From NCBI GenBank assembly GCA_947474225.1, contig CANJHS010000022.1, forward strand, positions 1 to 48,508: a stretch of 48,508 nucleotides of DNA, read 5' to 3'. The translations under genes and the position numbers were made by a program. Origin of the DNA: Roseiflexaceae bacterium (GTDB taxonomy: Bacteria; Chloroflexota; Chloroflexia; Chloroflexales; Roseiflexaceae). Below the pieces are notes generated by a model. It saw only the letters and a list, made by a program, of their open reading frames with translations. It was not told where the DNA came from and searched no databases. Of this stretch, positions 32,506 to 40,601 are shown piece by piece; within the stretch, counting starts at the first letter, position 1; each line of letters starts with the position of its first letter.

Positions 32506-33342
32506 ATGAACCCAGATTACTTAATGCTCGGGCATATCACCAGCGACCTCCTCCCCGATGGCACAACCATCCCCGGCGGCACTTCGTTGTACGCCGCACG
32601 TACGGCCCAGCGTCTCGACCGCCGTCCTGCCATCGTCTCGGCCAAAGCGACACTGCCGGCCGATTGGCCAACAGACGTCCCCGTTGCAACGGTGAACCAC
32701 AGCTCGGCACCTATTTTCGAGAATCGCTACACGCCAAATGGGCGCATCCAGTTCCTGCATGGTGATGCACTCCCGCTCGCAGCCAGCGACATCCCATCGG
32801 CATGGCGCGGCGCACCTATCGTCCACTTCGGTCCAATTCTCGCAGAGACACCCCTCTCTTTGGTCGACGCATTCCCCGATGCGCTCATCGGCATGACCCC
32901 CCAAGGAATGATGCGTCGCTGGCACGCTCCTTTCCCCTGCAAGATCGAGTACATTCCCTTCGAGCCGGCCCCAGCATTGCTGGCACGCGTCAACATTTTG
33001 GTGATGAGCATCGAAGACGTCCACGGCGACCGTTCGGTAGCCGAACGCTACGCCCAACACTGCGGCATTGTGGCACTGACCTATGGTGCAAAAGGTGCTG
33101 ATATTTTCATCAACGGTACCCCAAATCACATCCCCGCCTACCCTGCGGTCGAGGTCGATCCCACTGGTGCCGGCGATGTATTTGCGGCGGCATTGCTCGT
33201 GCGATATCAAGAGACACGCGATGCAATCGTGGCAGGGTACTTTGCCGCGGTGGTTGCCGCCGCCAGTGTCGAAGGACTAGGCATATCGGCCATCCCCGAT
33301 CGCTTGACCATCGAGACGCGCGTGCAACAACACCGCAGCTAG
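32506..33342 (+). CDS. PfkB-family carbohydrate/nucleoside kinase
   Basis: 278 residues. The ribokinase-like fold is shown by IPGGTSLYAARTAQRLG-like sequence at 22-38 and the C-terminal signature DPTGAGDVFAAAL with catalytic base D224. It phosphorylates a sugar, nucleoside or similar alcohol with ATP; the substrate is unknown. ATG at 32506 is preceded by AGGTGG. It lies between jag and smpB, which is not a standard place, so it may be a lineage-specific insertion into a housekeeping operon. Confidence 0.85.
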   Translation: MNPDYLMLGHITSDLLPDGTTIPGGTSLYAARTAQRLDRRPAIVSAKATLPADWPTDVPVATVNHSSAPIFENRYTPNGRIQFLHGDALPLAASDIPSAWRGAPIVHFGPILAETPLSLVDAFPDALIGMTPQGMMRRWHAPFPCKIEYIPFEPAPALLARVNILVMSIEDVHGDRSVAERYAQHCGIVALTYGAKGADIFINGTPNHIPAYPAVEVDPTGAGDVFAAALLVRYQETRDAIVAGYFAAVVAAASVEGLGISAIPDRLTIETRVQQHRS

Positions 33343-33391
33343 CCACGTCCCACCGACGCAGCGTTTATTCCACTGCAGACAGGTACGACAC

Positions 33392-33871
33392 ATGGGTACA
33401 GACAGAAAATCCCTCTCGGGCAAAACGATGGCAGACAATCGCAATGCCTTCCACGAATTCTTCATCGAACAGCGCTTCACCGCTGGCGTTGCCTTGACTG
33501 GCACCGAGGTCAAATCCATCCGAGCCGGCAAATGCCAATTACGCGGCTCATATGCCCGTATCGAAAACGGTGAGGCCTGGTTGTTCGATGCACATATTTC
33601 GCCCTATACCCAATCCGGCGTGGTGTTTAATCACGAGCCAACCCGCAAGCGCAAACTGCTGCTCAAGCGGCGCGAAATACACGAAATTTACCAACTCATC
33701 ACCCGGCGCGGCTACACGTTTGTGCCACTGCGTATCTTCTTTGACAATCAATATGTCAAAGTCGAAGTGGGCGTCGCCAAAGGCAAAAAACAACACGACA
33801 AACGCGAAGCAATAGCCGAACGAGATGTTAAACGCGATATCGATCGCCAGATGAAACTCAGCAACAGGTAG
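33392..33871 (+). CDS. smpB: SsrA-binding protein SmpB
   Basis: 159 residues, the usual length. Conserved blocks include FFIEQRFTAGVALTGTEVKSIRAG, LRGSYARIENGEAWLFDAHISPY, RKRKLLLKRREI, and the basic tail GKKQHDKREAIAERD. SmpB carries tmRNA to stalled ribosomes for trans-translation. The start at 33392 is chosen by length; an internal ATG at 33428 would also preserve the fold. No tmRNA gene was recognised in the window. Confidence 0.94.
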   Translation: MGTDRKSLSGKTMADNRNAFHEFFIEQRFTAGVALTGTEVKSIRAGKCQLRGSYARIENGEAWLFDAHISPYTQSGVVFNHEPTRKRKLLLKRREIHEIYQLITRRGYTFVPLRIFFDNQYVKVEVGVAKGKKQHDKREAIAERDVKRDIDRQMKLSNR

Positions 33872-33898
33872 TTTTCACACACAACAACACTCACTCCG

Positions 33899-33923
33899 AG
33901 CCAGGGATTACACCCTGGCTTTT
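33899..33923 (+). terminator. Rho-independent terminator after smpB
   Basis: AGCCAGGG (33899-33906) pairs with CCCTGGCT (33913-33920) around a 6-base loop, followed by TTTCTCT. Confidence 0.88.
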
Positions 33924-33994
33924 CTCTATACCCTCACGCCTCCCCACAGGTATGCCGTAGAATGGCAACATTCCACGTCTATCGGAGGATCGCT

Positions 33995-35377
33995 ATGCAA
34001 AACGCACTCCACCCCTTTGGTCCAACGCCGTCCGCACGTCAACGTGCCTGGCACGAACGGGAGTTCTATGGATTCCTCCACTTCACGGTGAATACGTTCA
34101 CCGATCGCGAATGGGGCTACGGCGACGAATCCCCCGATACATTCTATCCCACGGCATTTGATACGGACCAAATCGTCGATACGGCACGACTAGGCGGGAT
34201 GCGTGGGCTTATTTTGACGGCCAAGCATCACGACGGCTTTTGTCTGTGGCCATCTCGCTATAGCACGCACACGGTGGCGCAGAGTCGCTGGCAAAACGGC
34301 CAGGGAGATGTGGTCGGTGCACTGGCAACTGCCTGTGCTGCCGTGGGCATGCCTTTCGGCATCTATCTGTCACCCTGGGACCGCAATCACGCAGAATACG
34401 GTCGCCCTGCCTACATTACCTACTACCGCAACCAACTGCGCGAGTTACTGACCAACTACGGACCGTTATTTGAGATTTGGTTCGATGGTGCCAACGGTGG
34501 TGATGGGTATTATGGCGGCGCGAACGAAGTACGCAAGATCGATGCAACAACCTACTACGATTGGGAAGAAACATTCAAACTGGTGCGTGAACTCCAGCCC
34601 GAAGCCTGTATCTTTAGCGATGCTGGTCCAGATGTGCGCTGGGTGGGCAACGAACACGGCATCGCTGGTGACCCCTGTTGGGCGACCATCAACAGCGCAG
34701 GCTTGTTCCCAGGATTGGCAGACCCAGCCCTTTTGAACTCTGGCCAACGCGAAGGCACAACATGGCTCCCAGCCGAATGTGATGTGTCGATTCGACCGGG
34801 GTGGTTCTACCATGCGCACGAAGACGACAAGGTGCGGACCCCCGAACAGTTGATGGAGCTCTATTTCGCATCGGTGGGACGTGGAGCCAATCTGCTCGTG
34901 AATCTGCCCGTTGCACCCACAGGCCAGGTACATCCACTCGACAGGGCAGCGTTGCTCGCATTCCAGGTACAGAGGGAGCAAAGGTACTCCCTACCGCTCA
35001 CTCCAAAACAGATAACTGCGTCGTCGGCACTGCCCGATTACCGCGCAGAACAGGCAGCCGATGCGACACAAACCTCCTGGGTCGCGGCTGCGAACGACAC
35101 TACCCCGACCCTCACCATCACATTTGCGCAACCACAGACCATTGCACTGATCGACATCCGTGAGCAGCTGACATTGGGGCAGCGCATCGATGCATGGGCG
35201 GTAGACATCTATTGTGCTGCGGAGTGGCAAACAGTTGCTACCGGGCAATCCATCGGCAATCGCAGACTTATCCGGTTCGCGGCGACGCAGGTCACATCAG
35301 TGCGTGTACGCATCACGCATGCATCTGCACAACCGGCAATACGTTCGCTGATGGTCTATGGCACGGTTGTCAAATAG
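33995..35377 (+). CDS. Alpha-L-fucosidase, glycoside hydrolase family 29
   Basis: 460 residues. The GH29 barrel is marked by EFYGFLHFTVNTFTDREWG, LTAKHHDGFCLWPS, GIYLSPWDRN, and the nucleophile D164 in EIWFDGANG. The C-terminal 110 residues look like a discoidin/F5-8-type carbohydrate-binding module. It removes alpha-linked fucose from glycans by a retaining mechanism. No signal peptide is visible, so it is probably intracellular. ATG at 33995 has GGAGG seven bases upstream; an in-frame ATG at 33962 is less suitable. It is a single gene with a weak hairpin downstream. Confidence 0.92.
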   Translation: MQNALHPFGPTPSARQRAWHEREFYGFLHFTVNTFTDREWGYGDESPDTFYPTAFDTDQIVDTARLGGMRGLILTAKHHDGFCLWPSRYSTHTVAQSRWQNGQGDVVGALATACAAVGMPFGIYLSPWDRNHAEYGRPAYITYYRNQLRELLTNYGPLFEIWFDGANGGDGYYGGANEVRKIDATTYYDWEETFKLVRELQPEACIFSDAGPDVRWVGNEHGIAGDPCWATINSAGLFPGLADPALLNSGQREGTTWLPAECDVSIRPGWFYHAHEDDKVRTPEQLMELYFASVGRGANLLVNLPVAPTGQVHPLDRAALLAFQVQREQRYSLPLTPKQITASSALPDYRAEQAADATQTSWVAAANDTTPTLTITFAQPQTIALIDIREQLTLGQRIDAWAVDIYCAAEWQTVATGQSIGNRRLIRFAATQVTSVRVRITHASAQPAIRSLMVYGTVVK

Positions 35378-35428
35378 CCGGGGCGTGCTGATTGAGCGAT
35401 AGCGTTACGGACAAGTTGCATCATCAGT

Positions 35429-35449
35429 GGGCAGAGTACACTCTGACCC
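35429..35449 (+). terminator. Weak terminator-like hairpin after the fucosidase gene
   Basis: GGGCAGAGT and ACTCTG-A-CCC pair with one bulged base around a 2-base loop, with a T-rich but interrupted tail. It sits between convergent genes. Confidence 0.35.
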
Positions 35450-35487
35450 GCTTGATTGTTCTTGTTCTTTCCGCGCTGTACTGACGG

Positions 35488-37305
35488 TCAGCGTACTGGC
35501 TTCGGCCGATCTGTGGGGCGCGGCGGTGGCACTCCCGTCGGTCGTGGCGGTGGCACATCCGTCGGTCGTGGCGGTGGCACATCCGTTGGTCGTGGTGGTG
35601 GCACATCCGTTGGTCGCGGCGGTGGCAGTCCGTCCGTCGGTTGTGGCGGTGGTACATCCGTCGGTCGCGGCGGTGGCAATCCGTCCGTCGGTCGCGGCGG
35701 CGGAGGTCCTTGCGTCCCTTCCAGTGGAGGTGGTGGAGGTCCTTGCGTCCCTTCCAGTGGAGGTGGCGGAGGTCCTTGCGTCCCTTCCAGTGGAGGTGGC
35801 GGAGGTCCTGGCGTCCCTTCCAGTGGAGGTGGCGGGAGACCTTGCGTCCCTTCCAGTGGAGGTGGTGGAGGTCCTTGCGTCCCTTCCAGAGGAGGTGGCT
35901 GGGGACCCTTGGTTCCATCCCGTGGCGGCAGTGGACCCTGTGTGCCATCCAGCGGCGGCGGTGGTCCCTGTGTGCCATCCAGCAGGGGTCGATTATCAGA
36001 ACTAGGAGGTGTCAGCGTGGCGCGTTCGCCTAACTTTGAAACCTCAGTCACACGTTCTGGCGGGCATGGTTTGTTCTGCGACTGAGCAACGCAGGGTCCC
36101 GGTGTCGCGCGTGTGGCAGTCGTGTCAGATTGATTGTCTTGTGGTGGAGTACCTGCTGGGGTATTGGCATCGTTTTGTTGACCTCCTGCATCTTCTGCAG
36201 GTCTGAGCTCATCAGCTTCGCCACCGGCAGCACGCGATTGCATCGAATCCACGACTTGTGGGAGCACACCAGAAAGGGCGTTTGCACACTCCGGCGGCAG
36301 CTCTCCACCTTGCCAACTCGCACAGCGCTCGTCTGATTGTTGGACTGCGGCATGACATTGTGCATCGGCGTGTTGCCCGTTGTCGAGGAGTGTTCCGACG
36401 CAACCATAGAATACTGCTCCGCGGAGCGCTGCATCATGTCCTTCGGGACCGGTGAACTCGACAACGGCTGGTGGGAGCGGGATGACTTCGCCGGTTGCGA
36501 TGACCGCCTGTGGCGCAACATGTGCCGACGCCAACCCCATCCCCGACACCGCCACACTGACTGCGACGGTCGACGCAGTAGTGGCGATACCGACACTGGC
36601 TTTGTTCATTGCTGAGGCACTCGCATGGAGCATCCCGGCGGTCGAGTGACCCAGTTTGTCGATGTACTCATGGACTGAATCTACTGCGTAGTGAAATGAT
36701 TTACTGAATGTTTCGACACGCTGCCGCTCGCCTGATTTCTTTCGGCGCAGGTGGGTTATGCCCGCGAACGCACTCCGAATCGGACGCACAAGCCCAATCA
36801 ACATGATCAGGTCGAGCATATGTAATTCGCTCTGCGCCGCACGATAGAGTCCGAATGCAGAGAGGATAAAAATGGCGCCGGCACTCACGGTCAATCCGGC
36901 GACAAGCAACACCCAGGCGATATTGTCGAGTGTGCGTAGCAGGCGTGCAGCGAGATGTCCTATCGGGGTGATGCGGACGCGTGGTGCGAGGCGGGTCGCA
37001 AATGCTTCGCCGAGGTGAATCTGCTGCTGTGCAGCAATATACGGTACGTGTGCAGCGAAACGCCGTCGCGACCGCATGATGCGCACTACCAGGAGCAACA
37101 CCGCACACAATACCAACCCTAAAATAAAATTCTTCTTATCTGGGTTTTGAAAGGCACTGACAAAGCCTGCAATGCCTGACACCAAACTTACTGCAGTAGC
37201 AACAAATACAATAGCCGATTCTGCCTTGCGTCTGAGCGCACTTGAGTTTGTCTGGACAGATTTGACCTCTGCCAAAATGGCCTGTGCAGACAGCTGCTTA
37301 TCCAT
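35488..37305 (-). CDS. Membrane protein with a long proline-rich repeat tail, function unknown
   Basis: 605 residues. The N-terminal half has hydrophobic segments at about 30-52, 60-77 and 130-156, a basic loop, and a further hydrophobic stretch near 238-262 that could be a signal-like anchor. Residues 270-420 contain six or more cysteines and are perhaps exposed. From about 425 the sequence becomes repeats of LEGTQGPPPPP (eight or so, with PLDGTQGP variants), then RPTDVPPP (about ten), ending in a basic RPKPVR. Such proline-rich tails often span a cell wall or bind partner domains. I do not recognise a family. The ATG overlaps the stop of the upstream gene by eight bases (ATGGATAA), so the two are coupled; GGAG precedes the start. 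Confidence 0.65.
   Translation of the reverse strand: MDKQLSAQAILAEVKSVQTNSSALRRKAESAIVFVATAVSLVSGIAGFVSAFQNPDKKNFILGLVLCAVLLLVVRIMRSRRRFAAHVPYIAAQQQIHLGEAFATRLAPRVRITPIGHLAARLLRTLDNIAWVLLVAGLTVSAGAIFILSAFGLYRAAQSELHMLDLIMLIGLVRPIRSAFAGITHLRRKKSGERQRVETFSKSFHYAVDSVHEYIDKLGHSTAGMLHASASAMNKASVGIATTASTVAVSVAVSGMGLASAHVAPQAVIATGEVIPLPPAVVEFTGPEGHDAALRGAVFYGCVGTLLDNGQHADAQCHAAVQQSDERCASWQGGELPPECANALSGVLPQVVDSMQSRAAGGEADELRPAEDAGGQQNDANTPAGTPPQDNQSDTTATRATPGPCVAQSQNKPCPPERVTEVSKLGERATLTPPSSDNRPLLDGTQGPPPPLDGTQGPLPPRDGTKGPQPPPLEGTQGPPPPPLEGTQGLPPPPLEGTPGPPPPPLEGTQGPPPPPLEGTQGPPPPPLEGTQGPPPPRPTDGLPPPRPTDVPPPQPTDGLPPPRPTDVPPPRPTDVPPPRPTDVPPPRPTGVPPPRPTDRPKPVR
35509..35700. repeat. 24-bp minisatellite encoding RPTDVPPP units
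   Basis: About eight units of 24 bases (GTCGGTCGTGGCGGTGGCAC type on the plus strand), some 27 bases with an added codon. They form the C-terminal part of the minus-strand membrane protein. Confidence 0.85.
35701..35985. repeat. 33-bp minisatellite encoding LEGTQGPPPPP units
   Basis: Units of 33 bases with plus-strand core CCTTGCGTCCCTTCCAGTGG repeat at least six times, most nearly perfect, then decay. The homogeneity implies recent expansion. Confidence 0.88.
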
Positions 37306-38044
37306 GGAACGTCTCCGTCAAACCGTTGAGTACCTGTACCCACAGCAAAGCGGATTCAAGAGAATCCCCAAGCTGATTTCCCGACGAGCGCGAATGTGCA
37401 TCAACCTGGGTATCGCGAATAGCGACCACATAGGCGTTCTCTGCAATCGTCGGCACAGAAACACGTAGATCGATAGGCGTAATTTTGTTGCGTTGTGCGT
37501 ACAAATCAACCATATACAACCGGACAGCGCCGTCGTAGAGCGTATGGATGTCGGTGGGATTACCGATCTGCATTGCAAGCGCAAACTCCGGCAGGTCGCT
37601 CTGCCCCACAAAATCGCACAATTTCGGCCGGACTACGGTAGTCGGCGGCGTAGGCAGTTGCAGACACGTGGCCAACGATTCGGCTATGCCCAGCCCATGC
37701 GCATAGCGTACCTGTACCCCGAGTTCTTGGGCTGCGTGCTGGACGGTGGGCCACAGTGTGCTTGTCATGGGTCCCGATGGGGTAACTAACGCGGCCCATC
37801 CGTCTGTCTGCGCAGAACGCAGGGCACGGGCAACGGTGGCCAGCATATCGTCGGAGCTCCAGGCTGCAGCATGTGGTCCATGGGTAGACTGTGCATTGAG
37901 TTTGCTGACGATTGCACGTGTCTGTGCATCGAGCCCAAATGATTCGACCCGATAGACGTTACTGACGAGATCTGCTCCCGCCTGCGACAGACATCCTGGA
38001 CCATACCCGGTCGACACAAGGGCAATTTCGTTGCGGAACGCCAT
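37298..38044 (-). CDS. Unknown protein, possibly a divergent tetrapyrrole-methylase-fold protein
   Basis: 248 residues from the ATG at 38044, which has GGAAGG nine bases upstream. The N-terminus IALVSTGYGPGCLSQAGADL resembles the GxGPG-D-LLT loop of SAM-dependent tetrapyrrole methylases and MazG/YabN N-domains. LVTPSGPMTSTLW and YAHGLGIAES fall where GDP and PGxS loops are expected, though in changed form. No other family was recognised, and the activity may be lost. It is translationally coupled to the proline-rich membrane protein, so the two may form one system. Confidence 0.55.
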   Translation of the reverse strand: MAFRNEIALVSTGYGPGCLSQAGADLVSNVYRVESFGLDAQTRAIVSKLNAQSTHGPHAAAWSSDDMLATVARALRSAQTDGWAALVTPSGPMTSTLWPTVQHAAQELGVQVRYAHGLGIAESLATCLQLPTPPTTVVRPKLCDFVGQSDLPEFALAMQIGNPTDIHTLYDGAVRLYMVDLYAQRNKITPIDLRVSVPTIAENAYVVAIRDTQVDAHSRSSGNQLGDSLESALLWVQVLNGLTETFHG

Positions 38045-38199
38045 GACTCGCATCCTTCCATGCTGAACCCCAACGTGTGACACTGAGTACAGACGCAGCA
38101 GCAAAGAGAATAGATTCTTATTATCACGCAGATATGTTAAATAATTGATATGGATATGTTGTCGTTGTGCGCATCGAAGTAGGTTGGATTGCAATAATC

Positions 38200-38243
38200 G
38201 AGCGGGCGATATAGCAATATGGCCCGCTCAAATTGGCCCGCTC
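38200..38243. repeat. Inverted repeat GAGCGGGC/GCCCGCTC with an extra half-site
   Basis: GAGCGGGC at 38200-38207 and GCCCGCTC at 38222-38229 are perfect inverse copies, with another GGCCCGCTCG at 38234-38243. It lies in the intergenic space between two minus-strand genes. It could be a secondary terminator stem or an mRNA end structure. Confidence 0.5.
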
Positions 38244-38262
38244 GAATCGCCCTGCTCGATAC

Positions 38263-38297
38263 AGACGCCGGGTAGACGATGTCTACCCGGCGTCTTT
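38263..38297 (-). terminator. Strong hairpin after the EtfD-like gene
   Basis: A perfect 15-bp stem (38263-38277 with 38281-38295) and a 3-base loop, 18 bases beyond the stop at 38315. T residues follow on the plus strand rather than the minus, so it may be a roadblock or RNA-end hairpin. Confidence 0.6.
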
Positions 38298-38314
38298 CCC
38301 CCAAACCCAATCGC

Positions 38315-40447
38315 CTATTCGTGGACGGTGACCGACTGCAGGAGCAATTCCGCGACGTCTTGGCGGGCGACGGTGTCGTCGATGCCCATGGTTTTGGCGG
38401 CATCCTCGAACATGACCATGCAGAACGGACAGGCGACGGCGATGGTATCGGGCTGCTCGGTGCGGAGTTGCTCGAGGCGGATGACGCTGGTCTTTTGGTC
38501 GCCGAAACCTTCCATCCAGACATTGCCGCCGCCGCCGCCACAGCACATGGCTTTGTTGCGGTTTTTGCCGGGCGCTTCGACCAGCTCGAGGCCGGGGATC
38601 GACTGCAGCAGCTCGCGCGGGGCGTCGTAGACGTCGTTGTAGCGGCCGATGTAGCAGGGATCGTGATAGGCGACTTTTTGTTTGACTTCGGTGACCGGCT
38701 TGAGTTTGTCGTCGCGGACGAGGCCGGCCAGGTACTCGGTGTGGTGGACGACCTGGTAGTCGATGCCGGCACGACCGCCGAACTGACTGTATTCGTTTTT
38801 GTGCGAGTTGTAGCAGTGGGCGCAGGTGGTGACCAAGGTTTTGAAGGTGTACTGGCCCAGCGTACCGACGTTGGTCTCGGCTTGTTGCTTGAACAATAAC
38901 TCCTCGCCCATGCGGCGGGCGGGATCGCCGGTACAGCATTCTTCGCCGCCGAGGATGGCAAAATCGACATCGGCCTGCTTGAGCAGCTGCGCCATGGCGC
39001 GGGCGGTGCGCTTGGAACGGTCATCGTAACTCGGTGCGCAGCCGACCCAAAAGAGGACGTCTGCGCTGCCCTTGTCGGCCATGGTGGGCAAATCGAGGCC
39101 GGCGGCCCAGGCAGAGCGCTCTTTTTGGGGCAACCGCCATGGATTGTTGGCACGCTCGATGCCGTCGAGGACTTTTTTGACGCCGCTGGGTACTTCGCTC
39201 TGGATCATGGTGAGATTGCGGCGGAAGTCGACGACCAAATCGACGTGGTCGATCATGGCCGGGCACTCTTCGACGCAGGCACCACAAGTGGTGCAGCTCC
39301 ACAGTTCGTTTTCGTCGTAGACGCCCGCCTCGAGCAGCCCAATGGCGTCGAACGCACCGCGGCCAGTACCATTGCCCTCGAGCACCATCTCTTTGCCGGA
39401 TTTGAGCATAATGGGATCGCCACGCTGCATATCAGCCATTTTGGTGATGAGGAATTTAGGCGACAGGTTTGACCCCGAGGCATGGGCCGGGCAGACGTCT
39501 TGGCAGCGACCACAGGCCAGACAGGAATCGAGGTCGAGCCGTTGCTTCCAGGTCAGATCATTGAGGGTGGCCACGCCCAGCTGCGGCTCGTCCTTTTCGA
39601 TCTCGGCTTCGAAATCTGCAATCGGAGCTAACGCACCACGCGGCCGGGTGCGCTTGAAAAACGTATTGAGCGGCGTATACACCAAGTGCCGCAAACCGGT
39701 ATAGGGAATGGCAGCGATGAACCCGAAGGCGACGATGGTGTGCGCCATCCACAAGAAAAAGTGCAAATCCATGCCGAAGCTGCTGATGTTGCCCCAACCG
39801 ACGGCACGAAAGACCACTGCGAGGCCGTATCCCACGAACGATTGGATGGCCCACGGCTGGTCGAAGACGACCGCGCCACGAATCGTCTGATTGGCGATAC
39901 GCAGACCCTCGATAAGGTAGCCACTGACACCCACAAAAATGAGCGAAATCATCGCTTCGCGGTCGTATTTGCGATCGTGAAGGCGGGGGTTTTTGAAGCC
40001 GTAGCGGCGGATGGTGGCCCAGATCAGCCCGGCGACAAAGAGCAGGCCGACGGCGTCGAGAATCGTCTCGTAGTAGCGATAGAAATCGCCGACCAAAATA
40101 CGACCGGCGTCGCTGCCCATCAACGGAATGGTGAAGTCTTCTTCGACGGCAATGATGTCAGTGCCGATGAACAAGCCGAGGAAGCCGAAGAAAATCAGCG
40201 CGTGCATCATGCCCGGCTTGCGATCCTGGAGGGTTTTTTGTTGACCGAGTGTCTCGGCAAGCACGGTTGCGACGCGACTGCCGATGGCATCGAGGCGCCC
40301 ATCGGGTTTGCCTTTGCGCCAGGTGTTGGCGTCACGGACAATGCCATAAAAAAGCACGAGCATTGCTGCCAGTGCCGTGATGTAGACGGTGAAGCTGCCC
40401 AGTTGCTCACCAATATTCCAATATATCTGACGGATAGCTTCGATCAT
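38315..40447 (-). CDS. EtfD-like membrane Fe-S oxidoreductase (HdrD/GlpC-type), probable ETF:menaquinone reductase
   Basis: 710 residues. The N-terminal part (about 20-260) has five or six membrane helices like a nitrate reductase gamma/HdrE-type cytochrome subunit. Then come two 4Fe-4S motifs, C309-C312-C315-C319 (CLACGRCQDVCP) and C385-C388-C391-C395 (CTTCGACVEECP). Two CCG domains follow, with CCTGDPARRMGEE, CAHCYNSHKNE, HDPCYIGR and CCGGGGG. This exact fusion is known as EtfD in mycobacteria, where it passes electrons from electron-transfer flavoprotein to menaquinone in beta-oxidation. Etf genes are not in the window, so partner and acceptor are inferred. Start 40447 has GGAG nine bases upstream; an in-frame ATG 15 bases upstream is possible. 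Confidence 0.85.
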   Translation of the reverse strand: MIEAIRQIYWNIGEQLGSFTVYITALAAMLVLFYGIVRDANTWRKGKPDGRLDAIGSRVATVLAETLGQQKTLQDRKPGMMHALIFFGFLGLFIGTDIIAVEEDFTIPLMGSDAGRILVGDFYRYYETILDAVGLLFVAGLIWATIRRYGFKNPRLHDRKYDREAMISLIFVGVSGYLIEGLRIANQTIRGAVVFDQPWAIQSFVGYGLAVVFRAVGWGNISSFGMDLHFFLWMAHTIVAFGFIAAIPYTGLRHLVYTPLNTFFKRTRPRGALAPIADFEAEIEKDEPQLGVATLNDLTWKQRLDLDSCLACGRCQDVCPAHASGSNLSPKFLITKMADMQRGDPIMLKSGKEMVLEGNGTGRGAFDAIGLLEAGVYDENELWSCTTCGACVEECPAMIDHVDLVVDFRRNLTMIQSEVPSGVKKVLDGIERANNPWRLPQKERSAWAAGLDLPTMADKGSADVLFWVGCAPSYDDRSKRTARAMAQLLKQADVDFAILGGEECCTGDPARRMGEELLFKQQAETNVGTLGQYTFKTLVTTCAHCYNSHKNEYSQFGGRAGIDYQVVHHTEYLAGLVRDDKLKPVTEVKQKVAYHDPCYIGRYNDVYDAPRELLQSIPGLELVEAPGKNRNKAMCCGGGGGNVWMEGFGDQKTSVIRLEQLRTEQPDTIAVACPFCMVMFEDAAKTMGIDDTVARQDVAELLLQSVTVHE

Positions 40448-40460
40448 GGCAGGATGCTCC

Positions 40461-40485
40461 ATTGCACAGAGTTGCGTTGTGCAAT
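40461..40485 (-). promoter_or_regulatory. Operator-like dyad in the leader of the EtfD-like gene
   Basis: ATTGCACA (40461-40468) and TGTGCAAT (40478-40485) are perfect inverse copies around nine bases. The dyad starts in the -10 box of the promoter and ends 14 bases before the start codon, a place where a repressor would block transcription. Confidence 0.55.
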
Positions 40486-40513
40486 CGTAGCATGGAGCGC
40501 CGATGAACGTCAA
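40484..40513 (-). promoter_or_regulatory. Promoter of the EtfD-like gene
   Basis: On the minus strand, TTGACG (40513 to 40508) and TACGAT (40489 to 40484) with an 18-base spacer. Confidence 0.6.
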
Positions 40514-40561
40514 CGCATGCCGGCGTGGTTGGTTGCACTTTTGCCGGTATCGTCTACACTA

Positions 40562-40591
40562 TTGACAGAGTCAGACTCTGTAAACGATAGT
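40562..40591 (+). promoter_or_regulatory. Promoter of the short-chain dehydrogenase gene
   Basis: Perfect TTGACA (40562-40567), 18-base spacer, GATAGT (40586-40591), 11 bases before the start codon. The leader would be very short, though AGGAG at 40592-40596 would still be transcribed at least in part. Confidence 0.6.
40565..40581 (+). promoter_or_regulatory. 17-bp palindromic operator in the dehydrogenase promoter
   Basis: ACAGAGTC-A-GACTCTGT is a perfect 17-bp palindrome that overlaps the -35 box and fills most of the spacer. Size and position fit a TetR-family repressor site; no such regulator is encoded in the window. Confidence 0.7.
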
Positions 40592-40601
40592 AGGAGCACC
40601 G

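Noticed and set aside
35509-35985. CRISPR-like array
   Set aside because: Units are directly adjacent with no unique spacers and lie in a coding frame; they are coding minisatellites.
35427-36085. Gly- and Val-rich plus-strand ORFs opposite the proline-rich tail
   Set aside because: They result from reading the minisatellite backwards; the minus-strand frame continues into a normal membrane protein with a start, SD and coupled upstream gene.
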